From: Nonomuraea zeae | GTDB taxonomy: Bacteria; Actinomycetota; Actinomycetes; Streptosporangiales; Streptosporangiaceae | Length of the DNA: 55,811 nucleotides | Assembly: GCF_005889725.1 (NCBI RefSeq) | Contig: NZ_VCKX01000046.1 | Span: forward strand, 1-55,811 | Direction of reading: 5' to 3' | Part shown: positions 43,254 to 51,718 of the stretch, piece after piece | How positions within the stretch are numbered: position 1 is the first letter of the stretch | Layout: every line of letters starts with the position of its first letter | Made by a program: the position numbers and the translations under genes | Notes under the pieces: model-generated | The model's database searches: none | What the model was told of the DNA's origin: nothing | Seen by the model: the letters and a program-made list of their open reading frames with translations, nothing else

Positions 43254-44054
43254 TCAGGGCGCCTCGAAGCCGGCCTTGGTCAGCACGTCCTTGCCCGGCT
43301 GCGACAGCACCAGATCGACGAACTGCCTGGCCAGGTCACCGGCGGGCGCCTTGGCCAGGGTCGCGATCGGGTAGTCGTTGATCGCCTGGTCGGCCTCGGG
43401 GAAGGCGATGCCCTGCACCTTGCCCGCCGAGGCGATGACGTCGGTCTTGTAGACCAGCGCCGCGTCCACCTCACCCAGCTCGACCTTCGTGAGGGTGGCC
43501 TTGACGTCCTGCTCCAAGGTGACCGGCGTGACCTTCAGCCCGGCCGCGGCCAGCGCCTTCACCGCCGCGGCCCCGCACGGCACCTGCTCGGCGCACAGCG
43601 CCACCTTCACCTTGGGGTCGGTCAGGTCCTTCAGCTCGTCCACCTTGGCCGGGTTGTCGGCCGGGACGGCGATCTGCAGCTTGTTGCGCACGAACGTGGC
43701 CGGCGCGCTCGCCAGGGACGCGTCGGTCACCGTCTTCATGGTGGCCGGGCTGGCGGCGGCGAACACGTCGGCCGGCGCGCCCTGGGTGATCTGCTGGGCC
43801 AGGGTCGCGCTGGAGCCGAAGTTGAACTTCACCGTGGTGCCCGGGTGCGCGCCCTCGAAGACCTTGCCGAGCTCGGTGAACGTGCCGGTCAGCGACGCCG
43901 CCGCGAACACCGTCACTTCCTTGGCGCCCGCGGCGGGGGCCGGCGCGGAAGCCGAGGCCGAGGAGGTGGCCGGGTCGCCGGAGCCGCATCCCGACAGCCC
44001 CAGCGCGAGCGCGACAGGAAGGGCCACGGCCCACCTGGAAATACGACTGATCAC
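43254..44054 (-). CDS. modA: Molybdate-binding lipoprotein
   Basis: This 266-residue periplasmic-type binding protein is anchored as a lipoprotein. The signal peptide ends in the lipobox LSGCGSG, followed by a Ser/Ala/Pro linker. The mature domain begins EVTVFAAASLTGTFTELGK, the ModA hallmark, and contains FNFGSSATLAQQITQGAPADVF, whose Ser residues coordinate the oxyanion. VYKTDV near the C-terminus is also typical. The GTG at 44054 is preferred because GAGGAG lies about ten bases upstream. An alternative GTG at 44072 would overlap the regulator stop as GTGA and only lengthens the signal peptide by six residues. Confidence 0.93.
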   Translation of the reverse strand: MISRISRWAVALPVALALGLSGCGSGDPATSSASASAPAPAAGAKEVTVFAAASLTGTFTELGKVFEGAHPGTTVKFNFGSSATLAQQITQGAPADVFAAASPATMKTVTDASLASAPATFVRNKLQIAVPADNPAKVDELKDLTDPKVKVALCAEQVPCGAAAVKALAAAGLKVTPVTLEQDVKATLTKVELGEVDAALVYKTDVIASAGKVQGIAFPEADQAINDYPIATLAKAPAGDLARQFVDLVLSQPGKDVLTKAGFEAP

Positions 44055-44068
44055 CAAAGGGGGGCTCC

Positions 44069-44479
44069 TCACAGGCTGCTGACCACGCGTTCGTGGCCGG
44101 GGATCTCCACGACGACGTTGGTGGACTTGATCACGGCGACCGCCACCACCCCTGCCTCCAGGCCGAGCTCGTCGGCGGCCTGGCGGCTCATCAGCGACAC
44201 CACCCGGAACGGCCCGGCGGCGATCTCCACCTGCGCCATCACCGCATCCCGGACCACCTCGGTCACGATCCCGCGGAAGCGATTACGGGCCGAGGACCGG
44301 CCGCCGTCGACCGTCTCGACCTGGGCACGGGCGAACGCGGCCAGGTCGGCGCCGTCCACCTGCCGATGGCCGTGCTCGTCTCTGTCGGCCCGCAGCCGGC
44401 CCGCGTCCACCCAGCGGCGGACGGTGTCGGAGCTGACCCCGAGCAACGCGGCGGCCTCGCTGATCCGAAACGTCGTCAC
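44069..44479 (-). CDS. Molybdate-responsive regulator, HTH plus TOBE domain
   Basis: This is a 136-residue protein. Residues 1-55 form a MerR/excisionase-type helix-turn-helix (ISEAAALLGVSSDTVRRWVD, then HGHRQVDGADLAAFA). Residues of about 68-134 form a TOBE/Mop domain (NRFRGIVTEVVRDAVMAQVE and AVIKSTNVVVEIP) that binds molybdate. This architecture replaces the LysR-like ModE of Proteobacteria in actinomycetes. It is the first gene of the modABC operon, so autoregulation according to molybdate supply is likely. The GTG at 44479 has GGTGAGGA upstream. Confidence 0.9.
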   Translation of the reverse strand: MTTFRISEAAALLGVSSDTVRRWVDAGRLRADRDEHGHRQVDGADLAAFARAQVETVDGGRSSARNRFRGIVTEVVRDAVMAQVEIAAGPFRVVSLMSRQAADELGLEAGVVAVAVIKSTNVVVEIPGHERVVSSL

Positions 44480-44630
44480 AAGTCCTCACCCTACCTTTCG
44501 CACATTCAACCCTGAATACCCGTCTTCTGCTGCATCAGCGGCTGGATCCGCCGCTCTGCCATGGCATCCGCGAAAGAGCAGAGAGCCGGGCCCCGCCTGC
44601 GCTCACCCGGTCACCGGGCCATCGCGTTCA

Positions 44631-44697
44631 CACTCGCGACAATTCGCGACAACCCGCGACAACCCGCGAGAACTCCGAGAACTCCGAGAACTCCGAG
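44631..44697. repeat. Short direct repeats, 10-bp then 9-bp units
   Basis: Four 10-bp units (CACTCGCGAC, AATTCGCGAC, AACCCGCGAC, AACCCGCGAG) are followed by three identical 9-bp units (AACTCCGAG). They lie 150-220 bp upstream of the molybdate operon start. The near-helical 10-bp period could present repeated protein sites on one DNA face, or this may be a simple slippage product. Confidence 0.8.
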
Positions 44698-44766
44698 AAC
44701 CTCGCTCACCGCGCTCGCGCCTTCAACCGCAGGTGCCGCCCGCCGTCGCCCTGGCCGCGACGCGAA

Positions 44767-44807
44767 GCGGGCCGTGCCCCGCCGGCACTCGCCGGGGCAC
44801 GGCCCGC
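44767..44807 (-). terminator. Strong hairpin after the cyclophilin gene
   Basis: A perfect 15-bp stem (left arm GCGGGCCGTGCCCCG at 44767-44781, right arm at 44793-44807) with an 11-nt loop begins 36 bases after the cyclophilin stop codon. It should insulate the molybdate operon. Confidence 0.85.
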
Positions 44808-44842
44808 GTCAGGGCGTCTGGCTGGAGCCAGTCGTTTTCGGC

Positions 44843-45595
44843 CTACCGGTGGCGCACCCGGGCGTCCTGGATGTCGGCGGGGAGGACGGGCTTGCCGTCC
44901 ACCGGAGGCGTGGGGCCGTCCGGCGCCGGCTGGATGCCGCCGGCGGCGATGCGGTCGAGCGCGGCGAGCCCGGCGGCGTCCACCGTGCCGAAGATCGTGT
45001 AGTTGGGCGCCAGCCCGGAGTCGCCGTAGACCAGGAAGAACTGGCTGCCGTTGGTGTCAGGGCCGGCGTTGGCCATGGCCAGCACCCCGCGCGCGTACGT
45101 CTTGCGCACCCCGGTCGTGTCGCCCGGCCACGGCGGCAGATCCGTGGGCAGCTCGTCCTTGTACCGGTAGCCCGGCCCGCCCTCGCCGGTGAAGCTCGGG
45201 TCGCCGCACTGCAGCACCTTCAGCCGGTCGTACGCGGTGAGCCGGTGGCACGACGTGACGTCGTAGAACCGGTGCCGGATCAGGTGCACGAAGCTCTGCA
45301 CCGTGCACGGCGCCTTGGCCGGGTCGAGGGCGAGCCCGATGTCGCCGTGGTTGGTCTTGAGCACCGCGGAGACCGGGCGGGTGGGAGTGCGTCGCGGGTC
45401 CGGCGGCAGCGGCACCTTCCGTACGGCCGGGTCATCGGGGGTCTCGGTGTACTGGCACGGCCCCTTGGTCACTCTCGGCGGCCGGTCCGCGACCGACGAC
45501 GCGGCCGGCGCCGCGCCGATCGCGATCAGCGAGCCCGTCGTGACTGCGGATAACGCGGCGCGGGCCGCGAGTCGTACCAACGCTCTGCCGGACAT
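44843..45595 (-). CDS. Secreted cyclophilin-type peptidyl-prolyl isomerase
   Basis: This 250-residue exported protein has a signal peptide (about residues 1-36) and a cyclophilin domain at about residues 75-240. It contains TNHGDIGLALDPAKAPCTVQ, FYDVTSCHRLT with the catalytic-region Arg, GVLAMANAGPDTNGSQFFLVY, and NYTIFGTVDAAG. These are the core cyclophilin motifs, so it should catalyse proline isomerisation in exported proteins. Four Cys residues could form disulfides outside the cell. The ATG at 45595 has GGAGG five bases upstream. It is a single gene between the ABC importer operon and the molybdate operon. Confidence 0.92.
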   Translation of the reverse strand: MSGRALVRLAARAALSAVTTGSLIAIGAAPAASSVADRPPRVTKGPCQYTETPDDPAVRKVPLPPDPRRTPTRPVSAVLKTNHGDIGLALDPAKAPCTVQSFVHLIRHRFYDVTSCHRLTAYDRLKVLQCGDPSFTGEGGPGYRYKDELPTDLPPWPGDTTGVRKTYARGVLAMANAGPDTNGSQFFLVYGDSGLAPNYTIFGTVDAAGLAALDRIAAGGIQPAPDGPTPPVDGKPVLPADIQDARVRHR

Positions 45596-45694
45596 CGTGT
45601 CCTCCACTGCGTGATGATCGCCGGGCTTTCTGTGGTCTAGTCGATCTGACCAGCGCAGTCAAGAGGGTGGCGCGAGCCTGTCCGATCCGGGGCG

Positions 45695-46621
45695 TCACCC
45701 GCGGGCCCGTACCCTCGGGTCCAGCAGCGGGTGGAGCAGGTCCACCAGCAGGTTGGCCACGGCGAAGACCGCCGCCCCGAACAGGACCAGCCCCTGGACG
45801 AGCGGCAGGTCCTGGCCGCTGACCGCCTGGGCGGACAGCCGGCCCAGGCCCTGGCGCGAGAAGACCGTCTCGACCACCACCGATCCGGTCAGCAGCCCGC
45901 CGACGAGCAGCCCCGCCATGGTCAGCGCGGGCGGTGCGGCGTTGCGCAGGGCATGCCCCGCCAACACCCGCAGCGGCGAGGCGCCCTTGGCCCTGGCGGT
46001 GTCGATGTAGCTCTCGTTCATGGTCTCGCCCAGGCTCTGCCCCAGGACGTGAGCCACCACCGCGGCGGCGGGCAGGGCCAGCGTGACCGCGGGCAGCACG
46101 ACGCCGGCCAGACCCTGACCGCCCGTCGCCGGGAACCAGCGCCAGTGGAAGGAGAACTGCTGCAGAAGCAGCAGCCCGACCCAGAACGACGGCACCGCGA
46201 CACCCAGCGGTGGCAGCGCGGCCAGGACCCGCCACCGGCCGCGGGCCAGCCCGGTGACCAGCGCGAGCGCAAGTCCGAGCAGCAGGCCGAGCGCCAGCCC
46301 CGCGCCGGCGATCTGGGCGGTCTGCGGCAGCGCCGCGCCGATCATCGCGGTGACCGGCCGGCGGTACTGGATCGACTCCCCCAGGTCGCCCCGCAGTACG
46401 TCGCCCAGCCGGGCAACGTACTGCAGGGCCAGGGGACGATCCAGCCCGAGGTCGGCCCGCATCGCGGCCAGCTCGGCGGCCGTGAGCCTGGCGCCCGGCC
46501 CCACCATCACGCTCACCGGATCGGCCGGCAGCGCGAACAGCACGAAGAACGACACCGTGTACGCGGCCCACAGCACGAAGACCGCCTGGCCGAGGCGCCG
46601 CAGGAGATAGCCGGCCATCAT
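45695..46621 (-). CDS. Peptide-type ABC transporter permease (DppB/OppB family)
   Basis: This 308-residue permease has six transmembrane helices. The N-terminus MMAGYLLRRLGQAVFVLWAA and the DLGLDRPLALQY segment are standard for the DppB family. The EAA-like loop is ESYIDTARAKGASPLRVLAGHALRN. It is the last gene of a five-gene operon and overlaps the flavin monooxygenase gene by four bases (ATGA at 46621). Together with the DppC-type permease at 50792-51595 it forms the channel of an oligopeptide/nickel-type importer. The two permeases are separated by three genes, which is uncommon. Confidence 0.92.
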   Translation of the reverse strand: MMAGYLLRRLGQAVFVLWAAYTVSFFVLFALPADPVSVMVGPGARLTAAELAAMRADLGLDRPLALQYVARLGDVLRGDLGESIQYRRPVTAMIGAALPQTAQIAGAGLALGLLLGLALALVTGLARGRWRVLAALPPLGVAVPSFWVGLLLLQQFSFHWRWFPATGGQGLAGVVLPAVTLALPAAAVVAHVLGQSLGETMNESYIDTARAKGASPLRVLAGHALRNAAPPALTMAGLLVGGLLTGSVVVETVFSRQGLGRLSAQAVSGQDLPLVQGLVLFGAAVFAVANLLVDLLHPLLDPRVRARG

Positions 46622-47634
46622 TCGTCCAGCGACCGGCTCGGCAGCTCCTTGCGCAGCACCGGCGCGATCTCGGTGAAGAACAGCTCCAGCGTCGCCAGGT
46701 AGTCCTCGCGGGCGAGCACTTCGCCGTCCACGTGGATGTGCATGACCTCGTGCCCGAACAGGCGGTGCTGCTCGGCCACCTTCTCGATGATCTGCTGCGG
46801 GCTGCCGACCAGCACCGAGCTGCCGGCGATCCAGTCCTCGACGGTGTCGTACCTGATCGAGCCCCGGTCGTACCGCTTGTTGACCTTCAGCCGGGCCTCG
46901 AACACCGGCCGGTAGCGCTCCACGGCCACCCGCGAGTCGCGATGGCCGAAGTAGCCCGCGGTGCCCGCGCCCACCAGCGCCCTGGCCGGGTCGTGGCCGT
47001 ACTCGGCCAGCCGTTCGCGGTAGTGGTCGATCAGCGCCGCGAACGGGCCGGGCGGGCCGGTGCCGTTGGAGGAGAAGAGCGGGTCGCCGTGGCGGGCGGC
47101 GAAGTCGGCGGACTCCAGGCTGGTGGCGCTGCCGTGCCAGATCCGCAGGTTCGGCCGTTCGGGGCGCGGCAGGGCCTCGGCGTGTTCCAGCGATCTGGCC
47201 GGCCAGGTGACGTCGTCGTCGTTCCACAGCCGCCGGAACAGCGCGTAGTTCTCCCGCAGCAGGTCCCACTGCCGGTCGGGGGTGACGCCGAACAGCTGGG
47301 AGGAGCGCGGGTAGGCGCCCTTGCCGATGATGAGCTCCAGCCGGCCGCCGGACAGGATGTCCAGCGTGGAGTAGTCCTCGAAGGCCCGCAGCGGGTCGAG
47401 GTGGCCGAGCGTGGTGACGGCGGTGAAGAGCTTGATCCTGGACGTACGCGCCGCGATCCCGGCGAGGAGGACCGGCGGGGAGGAGGAGACGGCCGGGCGG
47501 TCGTGGCGCTCGCCGATGGCGTAGCCGTCGAAGCCCCATTCCTCGGCCAGGACGGCGAGCTCGACGAGCTCGCGCACCTGGACGGCGTCCGGCTTGTCAG
47601 GGCTGGGCAGGTGGGGCAGCAGCAGGAATTTCAT
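46618..47634 (-). CDS. LLM-class flavin-dependent monooxygenase
   Basis: This 338-residue luciferase-like TIM-barrel enzyme contains GYAIGERHDRPAVSSSPPVLLAGIAARTSRI, the usual FMN-binding strand and loop pattern of this class, then LSGGRLELIIGKG and LVGSPQQIIEKV. Such enzymes use FMNH2 and oxygen to cleave C-S or C-N bonds or oxidise ketones. It lies inside an ABC importer operon, overlapping the downstream permease and 12 bp after the binding-protein gene, so it most likely degrades the imported compound. The segment lacks a flavin reductase gene nearby, so FMNH2 must come from elsewhere. The ATG at 47634 has AGAAGGAG upstream. Confidence 0.92.
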   Translation of the reverse strand: MKFLLLPHLPSPDKPDAVQVRELVELAVLAEEWGFDGYAIGERHDRPAVSSSPPVLLAGIAARTSRIKLFTAVTTLGHLDPLRAFEDYSTLDILSGGRLELIIGKGAYPRSSQLFGVTPDRQWDLLRENYALFRRLWNDDDVTWPARSLEHAEALPRPERPNLRIWHGSATSLESADFAARHGDPLFSSNGTGPPGPFAALIDHYRERLAEYGHDPARALVGAGTAGYFGHRDSRVAVERYRPVFEARLKVNKRYDRGSIRYDTVEDWIAGSSVLVGSPQQIIEKVAEQHRLFGHEVMHIHVDGEVLAREDYLATLELFFTEIAPVLRKELPSRSLDE

Positions 47635-47646
47635 CGGGGTCTCCTT

Positions 47647-49242
47647 CTACGACAGCCAGACGGCGGCGAGCTGGGTGAGTTCCGAGGCCGCGCCGAGGGT
47701 GATCCCGTGAAGTGACGGGGCGACCGCGAGCACCGTGGTCTGCTCGACGACGGGGATGAACAGGGCCTGGTCGACGAGGTGCGACTGGATCTCGGCGAGC
47801 ACGGCGTCGCGGGCCTTCTTCCCGCCGATGGCGACCTGCTGCTGCAGCAGCCTCTCCAGCGCGGGGTCGTCGATGCGGTAGTAGTTCGGCGGGGCGGAGG
47901 AGAAGCTGGAGCGCAGGATGTCGCCGTCGGCCTGCGTGCCGTTCGTCCAGAAGAAGTCGTAGCGGGCCTTGGCCAGCCCGTCGAGGAGCTGCCCGCCGGT
48001 CTGCTCCAGCAGTTGCAGGTCGACGCCGACCGCGCCGAGCCGGGCCTTGATGAGCTCCAGCATGCGCTGGTTGGCGCTGTAGTTGCGGAACCAGCCCACG
48101 ACCAGGGACAGCTTCTTGCCGCCCTTGGCGCGTACGCCGTCGGGCCCGGCCGTCCAGCCGGCCTCGTCCAGGAGCCGCGCCGCCTCCTCCGGCCGGAACC
48201 CGACCTTGGCGGCGAGGTTCGCGTAGCCGGGCGTGGTGGCCGCCAGGACGCTGGTCGCCGGGGCGAAGTCGGGGCTGAGTACGGTGTCGCGGACTTCCGT
48301 GCCGTCGACGGCCAGGGAGATCGCCCTGCGCACGCGTACGTCGTCGAGGGGCGCGCGGGCCGAGATCGGGATCAGCCCCCACACGAGCCCGGGGTTGGGG
48401 TGAGTGACCAGCTGGAAGCCCCCGTCACGCAGGGACTGGGCGTCGGCGGGCGGCACGTCCCCGATGGCCTGGACCTGCCCCGACTCCAGGCTGCCCGCGC
48501 GCACGCCCGACTCGGGGATGGCGGTGAAGACGACCTTGTCCAGGTACGCCTCGCCCTGCTTGCCGCCTCGCGGGGCCCAGCCGTAGCCCGCGCGGCGGCT
48601 CAGCGTGGCCTTGTCACCGCTCAGCGAGTCCAGGACGAACGGCCCCGATCCCACGATCTTGTCGAACCGCTGGTCGAAGGGCAGGCGGAGGGTCTCAGGC
48701 GCCAGGATCGACAGGGCGGTGCCCGTGGCCGCCTGGAGGAACGGGGCGTTGGGCCGGCTGAAGGTGACGCTCACCTCGTCGGCTCCGGTGGCGGCGGCGC
48801 CCTTGAGCGAGCTGATCACCGCGGTGATGGCGGGATTGAGCTTGGCCTTGTTGGCGAGCAGATCGTCGAAGTTGGCCTTGACGACCTCGGCGGTGAGCGG
48901 GCTGCCGTCGGGGAAGGTGACGCCGGCGCGCAGGTGGAAGGTGAAGCGCGTGGCGTTCTCGTTGACCTCCCACGATCGCGCCAGCCACGGGACGATCTCG
49001 CCGGTGGCCGGGTCCTGGGCGACGAGCGAGTCGGCGAGCTGGCGGGCGATGTAGACGGTGGCGGTGTCGGTGAACTGGCGCGGGTTGGCGCTCTGGGGCG
49101 GGGACTGCAGGCCGAAGGTGATCGTTCCGCCGCGCTGAGGTGTGGCGGGTGCGGGCAACGCGGCGGGCTCGGCCGTTCCGCAGGCGGCCAGTGCGGCCGC
49201 CAGAGCGAGACCGGCGGCGGTGGCCCGTGTTCGTGCTGGCAT
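47647..49242 (-). CDS. ABC transporter substrate-binding lipoprotein (SBP family 5)
   Basis: This 531-residue lipoprotein has the signal peptide ending in the lipobox LAACGTAE. The mature part is a family 5 binding protein (DppA/OppA/NikA), with GGTITFGLQSPPQSANPRQF, FTFHLRAGVTFPDGSPLTAE, VGSGPFVLDS and ARLGAVGVDLQLLEQT. The family binds peptides, nickel chelates, opines or other small molecules. The linkage to an LLM monooxygenase suggests a non-peptide compound, such as an organosulfur or heterocyclic nitrogen source. It follows the ATPase gene by 35 bp. Confidence 0.93.
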   Translation of the reverse strand: MPARTRATAAGLALAAALAACGTAEPAALPAPATPQRGGTITFGLQSPPQSANPRQFTDTATVYIARQLADSLVAQDPATGEIVPWLARSWEVNENATRFTFHLRAGVTFPDGSPLTAEVVKANFDDLLANKAKLNPAITAVISSLKGAAATGADEVSVTFSRPNAPFLQAATGTALSILAPETLRLPFDQRFDKIVGSGPFVLDSLSGDKATLSRRAGYGWAPRGGKQGEAYLDKVVFTAIPESGVRAGSLESGQVQAIGDVPPADAQSLRDGGFQLVTHPNPGLVWGLIPISARAPLDDVRVRRAISLAVDGTEVRDTVLSPDFAPATSVLAATTPGYANLAAKVGFRPEEAARLLDEAGWTAGPDGVRAKGGKKLSLVVGWFRNYSANQRMLELIKARLGAVGVDLQLLEQTGGQLLDGLAKARYDFFWTNGTQADGDILRSSFSSAPPNYYRIDDPALERLLQQQVAIGGKKARDAVLAEIQSHLVDQALFIPVVEQTTVLAVAPSLHGITLGAASELTQLAAVWLS

Positions 49243-49277
49243 GGGTGCTCCTGGTGTGCTGGGAAGGTGGGTCAGGG

Positions 49278-50795
49278 TCAGCTCTGCAGCGCCGGTGAGG
49301 CGGGCGCGGCGGCCAGCAGAGCCTGGGTGTGGGGGTGTCTGGGCGCGGCGAGCACCCGCGCGGCGGGGCCCGTCTCGACGAGGCGCCCGTCGCGGATGAC
49401 CGCGACGTGGTGGGCGAGCCGCCGGACGGCCGCGAAGTCGTGGGAGATGAACAGGTACGTCAGGCCGAGGTCGTCCTGCAGCCGGGCGAGCAGGGCGAGC
49501 ACGTGGTCCTGCGCGGCGGCGTCCAGCGCGGAGGTCGGCTCGTCGCAGATCAGCAGGTCCGGGCTCAGCGCCAGGGCCCTGGCGATGGCGACGCGCTGGC
49601 GCTGCCCGCCGGACAGCTCGCGGGGCCGCCGGTCCAGCAGTGCGGCCGGCAGGCCGACCCGGTCGAGCAGCTCGGCCGCCCGGGCCCGCCGCTCGGCGCG
49701 CGTGCCGATCCGGTAGGACGCCAGAGGGTCGGTGACGATCTGGCGGACCGTCATCCGGGGGTTCAGCGAGGTGAACGGATTCTGGTAGACGATCTGCACG
49801 TGCCGGCGCAGCTCTCTGAGCCGGGCGCCGGTCGCCCCGGTGATCGGGGTGTCCCCCAGCATGATCCGCCCGGCGGTGGGCTCGACGAGCCCCAGCACCA
49901 TGCGGGCGACGGTCGACTTGCCCGACCCCGACTCGCCGATCAGCGCGAGCGTCTGGCCCGCCGGGAGGGTGAAGGACACCTCGTCCACCGCGCGCACGGC
50001 CGGCCGGTACTCCTTGACCAGCCCCTCCACCCGCAGGTGCGCCTCTGCGGACGCGGGCGCAACGGGCGCGGCCGGTCGCAACCGGGGGCGGACGTCGGCT
50101 CCCATCGTGACCACGCGGTCGGCCCGCCCGGCCGCGGCCGGGTCGTGGGTGACGATGAGCACGCTGGTGCGTGCGGCCCTGGCGAGGGACTCGACGAGGT
50201 CCAGGATCTGGCCGCGCACGATGGAGTCCAGGGCGCTGGTCGGCTCGTCGGCGACGATGAGCCGCGGGCGGGCCGCGATGGCGATCGCGATGAGGACGCG
50301 CTGGCGCAGGCCGCCGGACAGCTCGTGCGGATACTGCCCGGCACGCCGGCCCGGGTCGGGCACACCCGCCTCGGCCAGCAGATCCATCACGGCCGCCGGG
50401 GCGTCCCGGCGACCGGCCAGCCCGTTCACGATGAGAGCCTCGGCCACCTGGGCGCCGACCCGCTGCACGGGGTTGAGCGCGGCCCCCGGGTCCTGCGGGA
50501 TGAGCGCGATCTGGCTGCCGCGCAGGGCACGCATGCGGCGTTCCGGCAGGCCGGCCAGGCTCTGGCCGGCGAACGTGATCCGGCCCGCGGTGATCTCGGC
50601 GGTGGTCGGCAGCAGCCCGAGCACGGCGTGGGCGACGGTGGACTTGCCGGATCCGGAGGGGCCCGTCAACGCCACGATCTCGCCCGGGCGGACGTCCAGG
50701 TCGAACGCGTTCGCCGCCGTGACGGTCCTGCCCTTGACCCGATAGCGGACGGTGAGGCCCTTGATGTCGAGCAGCGGCTCCGCGGGGCTGCTCAT
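49278..50795 (-). CDS. Fused dual ATP-binding protein of a peptide-type ABC importer (DppDF-like)
   Basis: This 505-residue protein contains two ATPase domains in tandem, equivalent to DppD and DppF. The first has GPSGSGKST, LSGGLRQR and LIVADEPTSALD. The second has [17 protein letters not shown] and LLICDEPTSALD. Both sites are complete. The linker between them contains the Arg/Pro/Ala-rich RPRLRPAAPVAPASAEAHLR. The ATG at 50795 overlaps the permease stop (ATGA). The frame extending to 51641 is the antisense of no gene but lies over the permease in a different frame and is rejected. Confidence 0.94.
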   Translation of the reverse strand: MSSPAEPLLDIKGLTVRYRVKGRTVTAANAFDLDVRPGEIVALTGPSGSGKSTVAHAVLGLLPTTAEITAGRITFAGQSLAGLPERRMRALRGSQIALIPQDPGAALNPVQRVGAQVAEALIVNGLAGRRDAPAAVMDLLAEAGVPDPGRRAGQYPHELSGGLRQRVLIAIAIAARPRLIVADEPTSALDSIVRGQILDLVESLARAARTSVLIVTHDPAAAGRADRVVTMGADVRPRLRPAAPVAPASAEAHLRVEGLVKEYRPAVRAVDEVSFTLPAGQTLALIGESGSGKSTVARMVLGLVEPTAGRIMLGDTPITGATGARLRELRRHVQIVYQNPFTSLNPRMTVRQIVTDPLASYRIGTRAERRARAAELLDRVGLPAALLDRRPRELSGGQRQRVAIARALALSPDLLICDEPTSALDAAAQDHVLALLARLQDDLGLTYLFISHDFAAVRRLAHHVAVIRDGRLVETGPAARVLAAPRHPHTQALLAAAPASPALQS

Positions 50796-51595
50796 CGCGC
50801 GACGACCCCCTCGCCGCCGAGCGCGCGGGACAGGCCGCCGCACGCGGCCACGGTGGCGGCCACCGCGAGCCCGGGGAACGTGGTCAGCCACCACGCGTGC
50901 CGCAGGGCGTCGCGGCCCTCGGCGACCAGCGATCCCCATTCGGGCGTGGGCGGGCGGCTGCCGTAGCCGAGGAAGCTCAGCGCGGAGACCGCCAGGATCG
51001 CGGCGCCCAGCTCCAGCGTGGCCAGGGCCCAGACGGGACCCATGGAGTTGGGCAGCACGTGGCGGAGCAGCAGCCGCGGCCAGCGGGCCCCGCCGGAGCG
51101 CGCCGCCTCGACGTACGGGCTCTCGCGGACGCGCAGGACGTGGGCCCGCACGACCCGCGAGCAGGTGGCGACGCTGCCCACGCCGACGGCAAGTGCCACG
51201 TTGCGCACGCCGGGGCCGAGGGCCGCCAGGAGCACCAGCGCCAGCAGCATGCCGGGGATGGAGAGCAGGATGTCGGCGCCGCGCATGATCACCGTGTCCG
51301 GCCATGAGCGCAGGAACCCGGCCAGCACTCCCAGCAGGGTGCCGAGACAGAGACCGACCAGAGTGGCCGTCAACGCGGAGCCGAGCGACAGCGCGGTGCC
51401 GTGGACGAGCCGGGCGAGCAGGTCGCGGCCGAGCTGGTCGGTGCCGAGGGGGTGGAGGGCGGATGGGCCGCTGAGTCGTACGGCGGGGTCGACGGCGAGC
51501 GGGTCTCGCGAGGTGAACACACGCGGCGCCACCGTGGCGGTGAGGATGATCGCGAGCCAGGCCAGCGAGAGCAGTGGGAGGGAGCGGACGGGCAC
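50792..51595 (-). CDS. Peptide-type ABC transporter permease (DppC/OppC family)
   Basis: This 267-residue permease is the first gene of the operon. It contains HPLGTDQLGRDLLARLVHG, the DppC hallmark, about five to six transmembrane helices, the EAA loop ESPYVEAARSGGARWPRLLLRHVLPN, and FLGYGSRPPTPEWGSLVAEGRD near the end. It pairs with the DppB-type permease at 45695-46621. The start is a GTG at 51595 with AGGCAAGG upstream. The promoter must lie in the 123-bp gap shared with the divergent MarR gene, which contains two palindromes. Confidence 0.93.
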   Translation of the reverse strand: MPVRSLPLLSLAWLAIILTATVAPRVFTSRDPLAVDPAVRLSGPSALHPLGTDQLGRDLLARLVHGTALSLGSALTATLVGLCLGTLLGVLAGFLRSWPDTVIMRGADILLSIPGMLLALVLLAALGPGVRNVALAVGVGSVATCSRVVRAHVLRVRESPYVEAARSGGARWPRLLLRHVLPNSMGPVWALATLELGAAILAVSALSFLGYGSRPPTPEWGSLVAEGRDALRHAWWLTTFPGLAVAATVAACGGLSRALGGEGVVAR

Positions 51596-51635
51596 GATCG
51601 CCTTGCCTAAAGCAGGTAGGAAAAATAGGAAATAT

Positions 51636-51696
51636 CGTCAAGTTGACGTATCACCCGAAATAGTGCCCCGCATCGAGCTGACATGTCAACTCGATG
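51636..51696. promoter_or_regulatory. Palindromic operator region between the importer operon and marR
   Basis: Two palindromes lie in the divergent gap. CGTCAAGTTGACG (51636-51648) is perfect. The 26-bp element 51671-51696 has outer arms CATCGAG and CTCGATG and the core TGACATGTCA, with a single mismatched pair. Both share the half-site GTCAA/TTGAC. Such repeats are the usual target of MarR dimers, and the second one lies 23 bp upstream of the marR start. Confidence 0.75.
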
Positions 51697-51718
51697 AGTT
51701 CGCGGCTAGGATCAGCCC

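Larger units (their letters stand above)
44480..44842. other. 363-bp intergenic region upstream of the molybdate operon
   Basis: No gene is supported here. The region holds the terminator of the cyclophilin gene at its right end (44767-44807), a run of 10-bp and 9-bp direct repeats (44631-44697), and presumably the mod operon promoter nearer 44480-44560. Confidence 0.6.
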
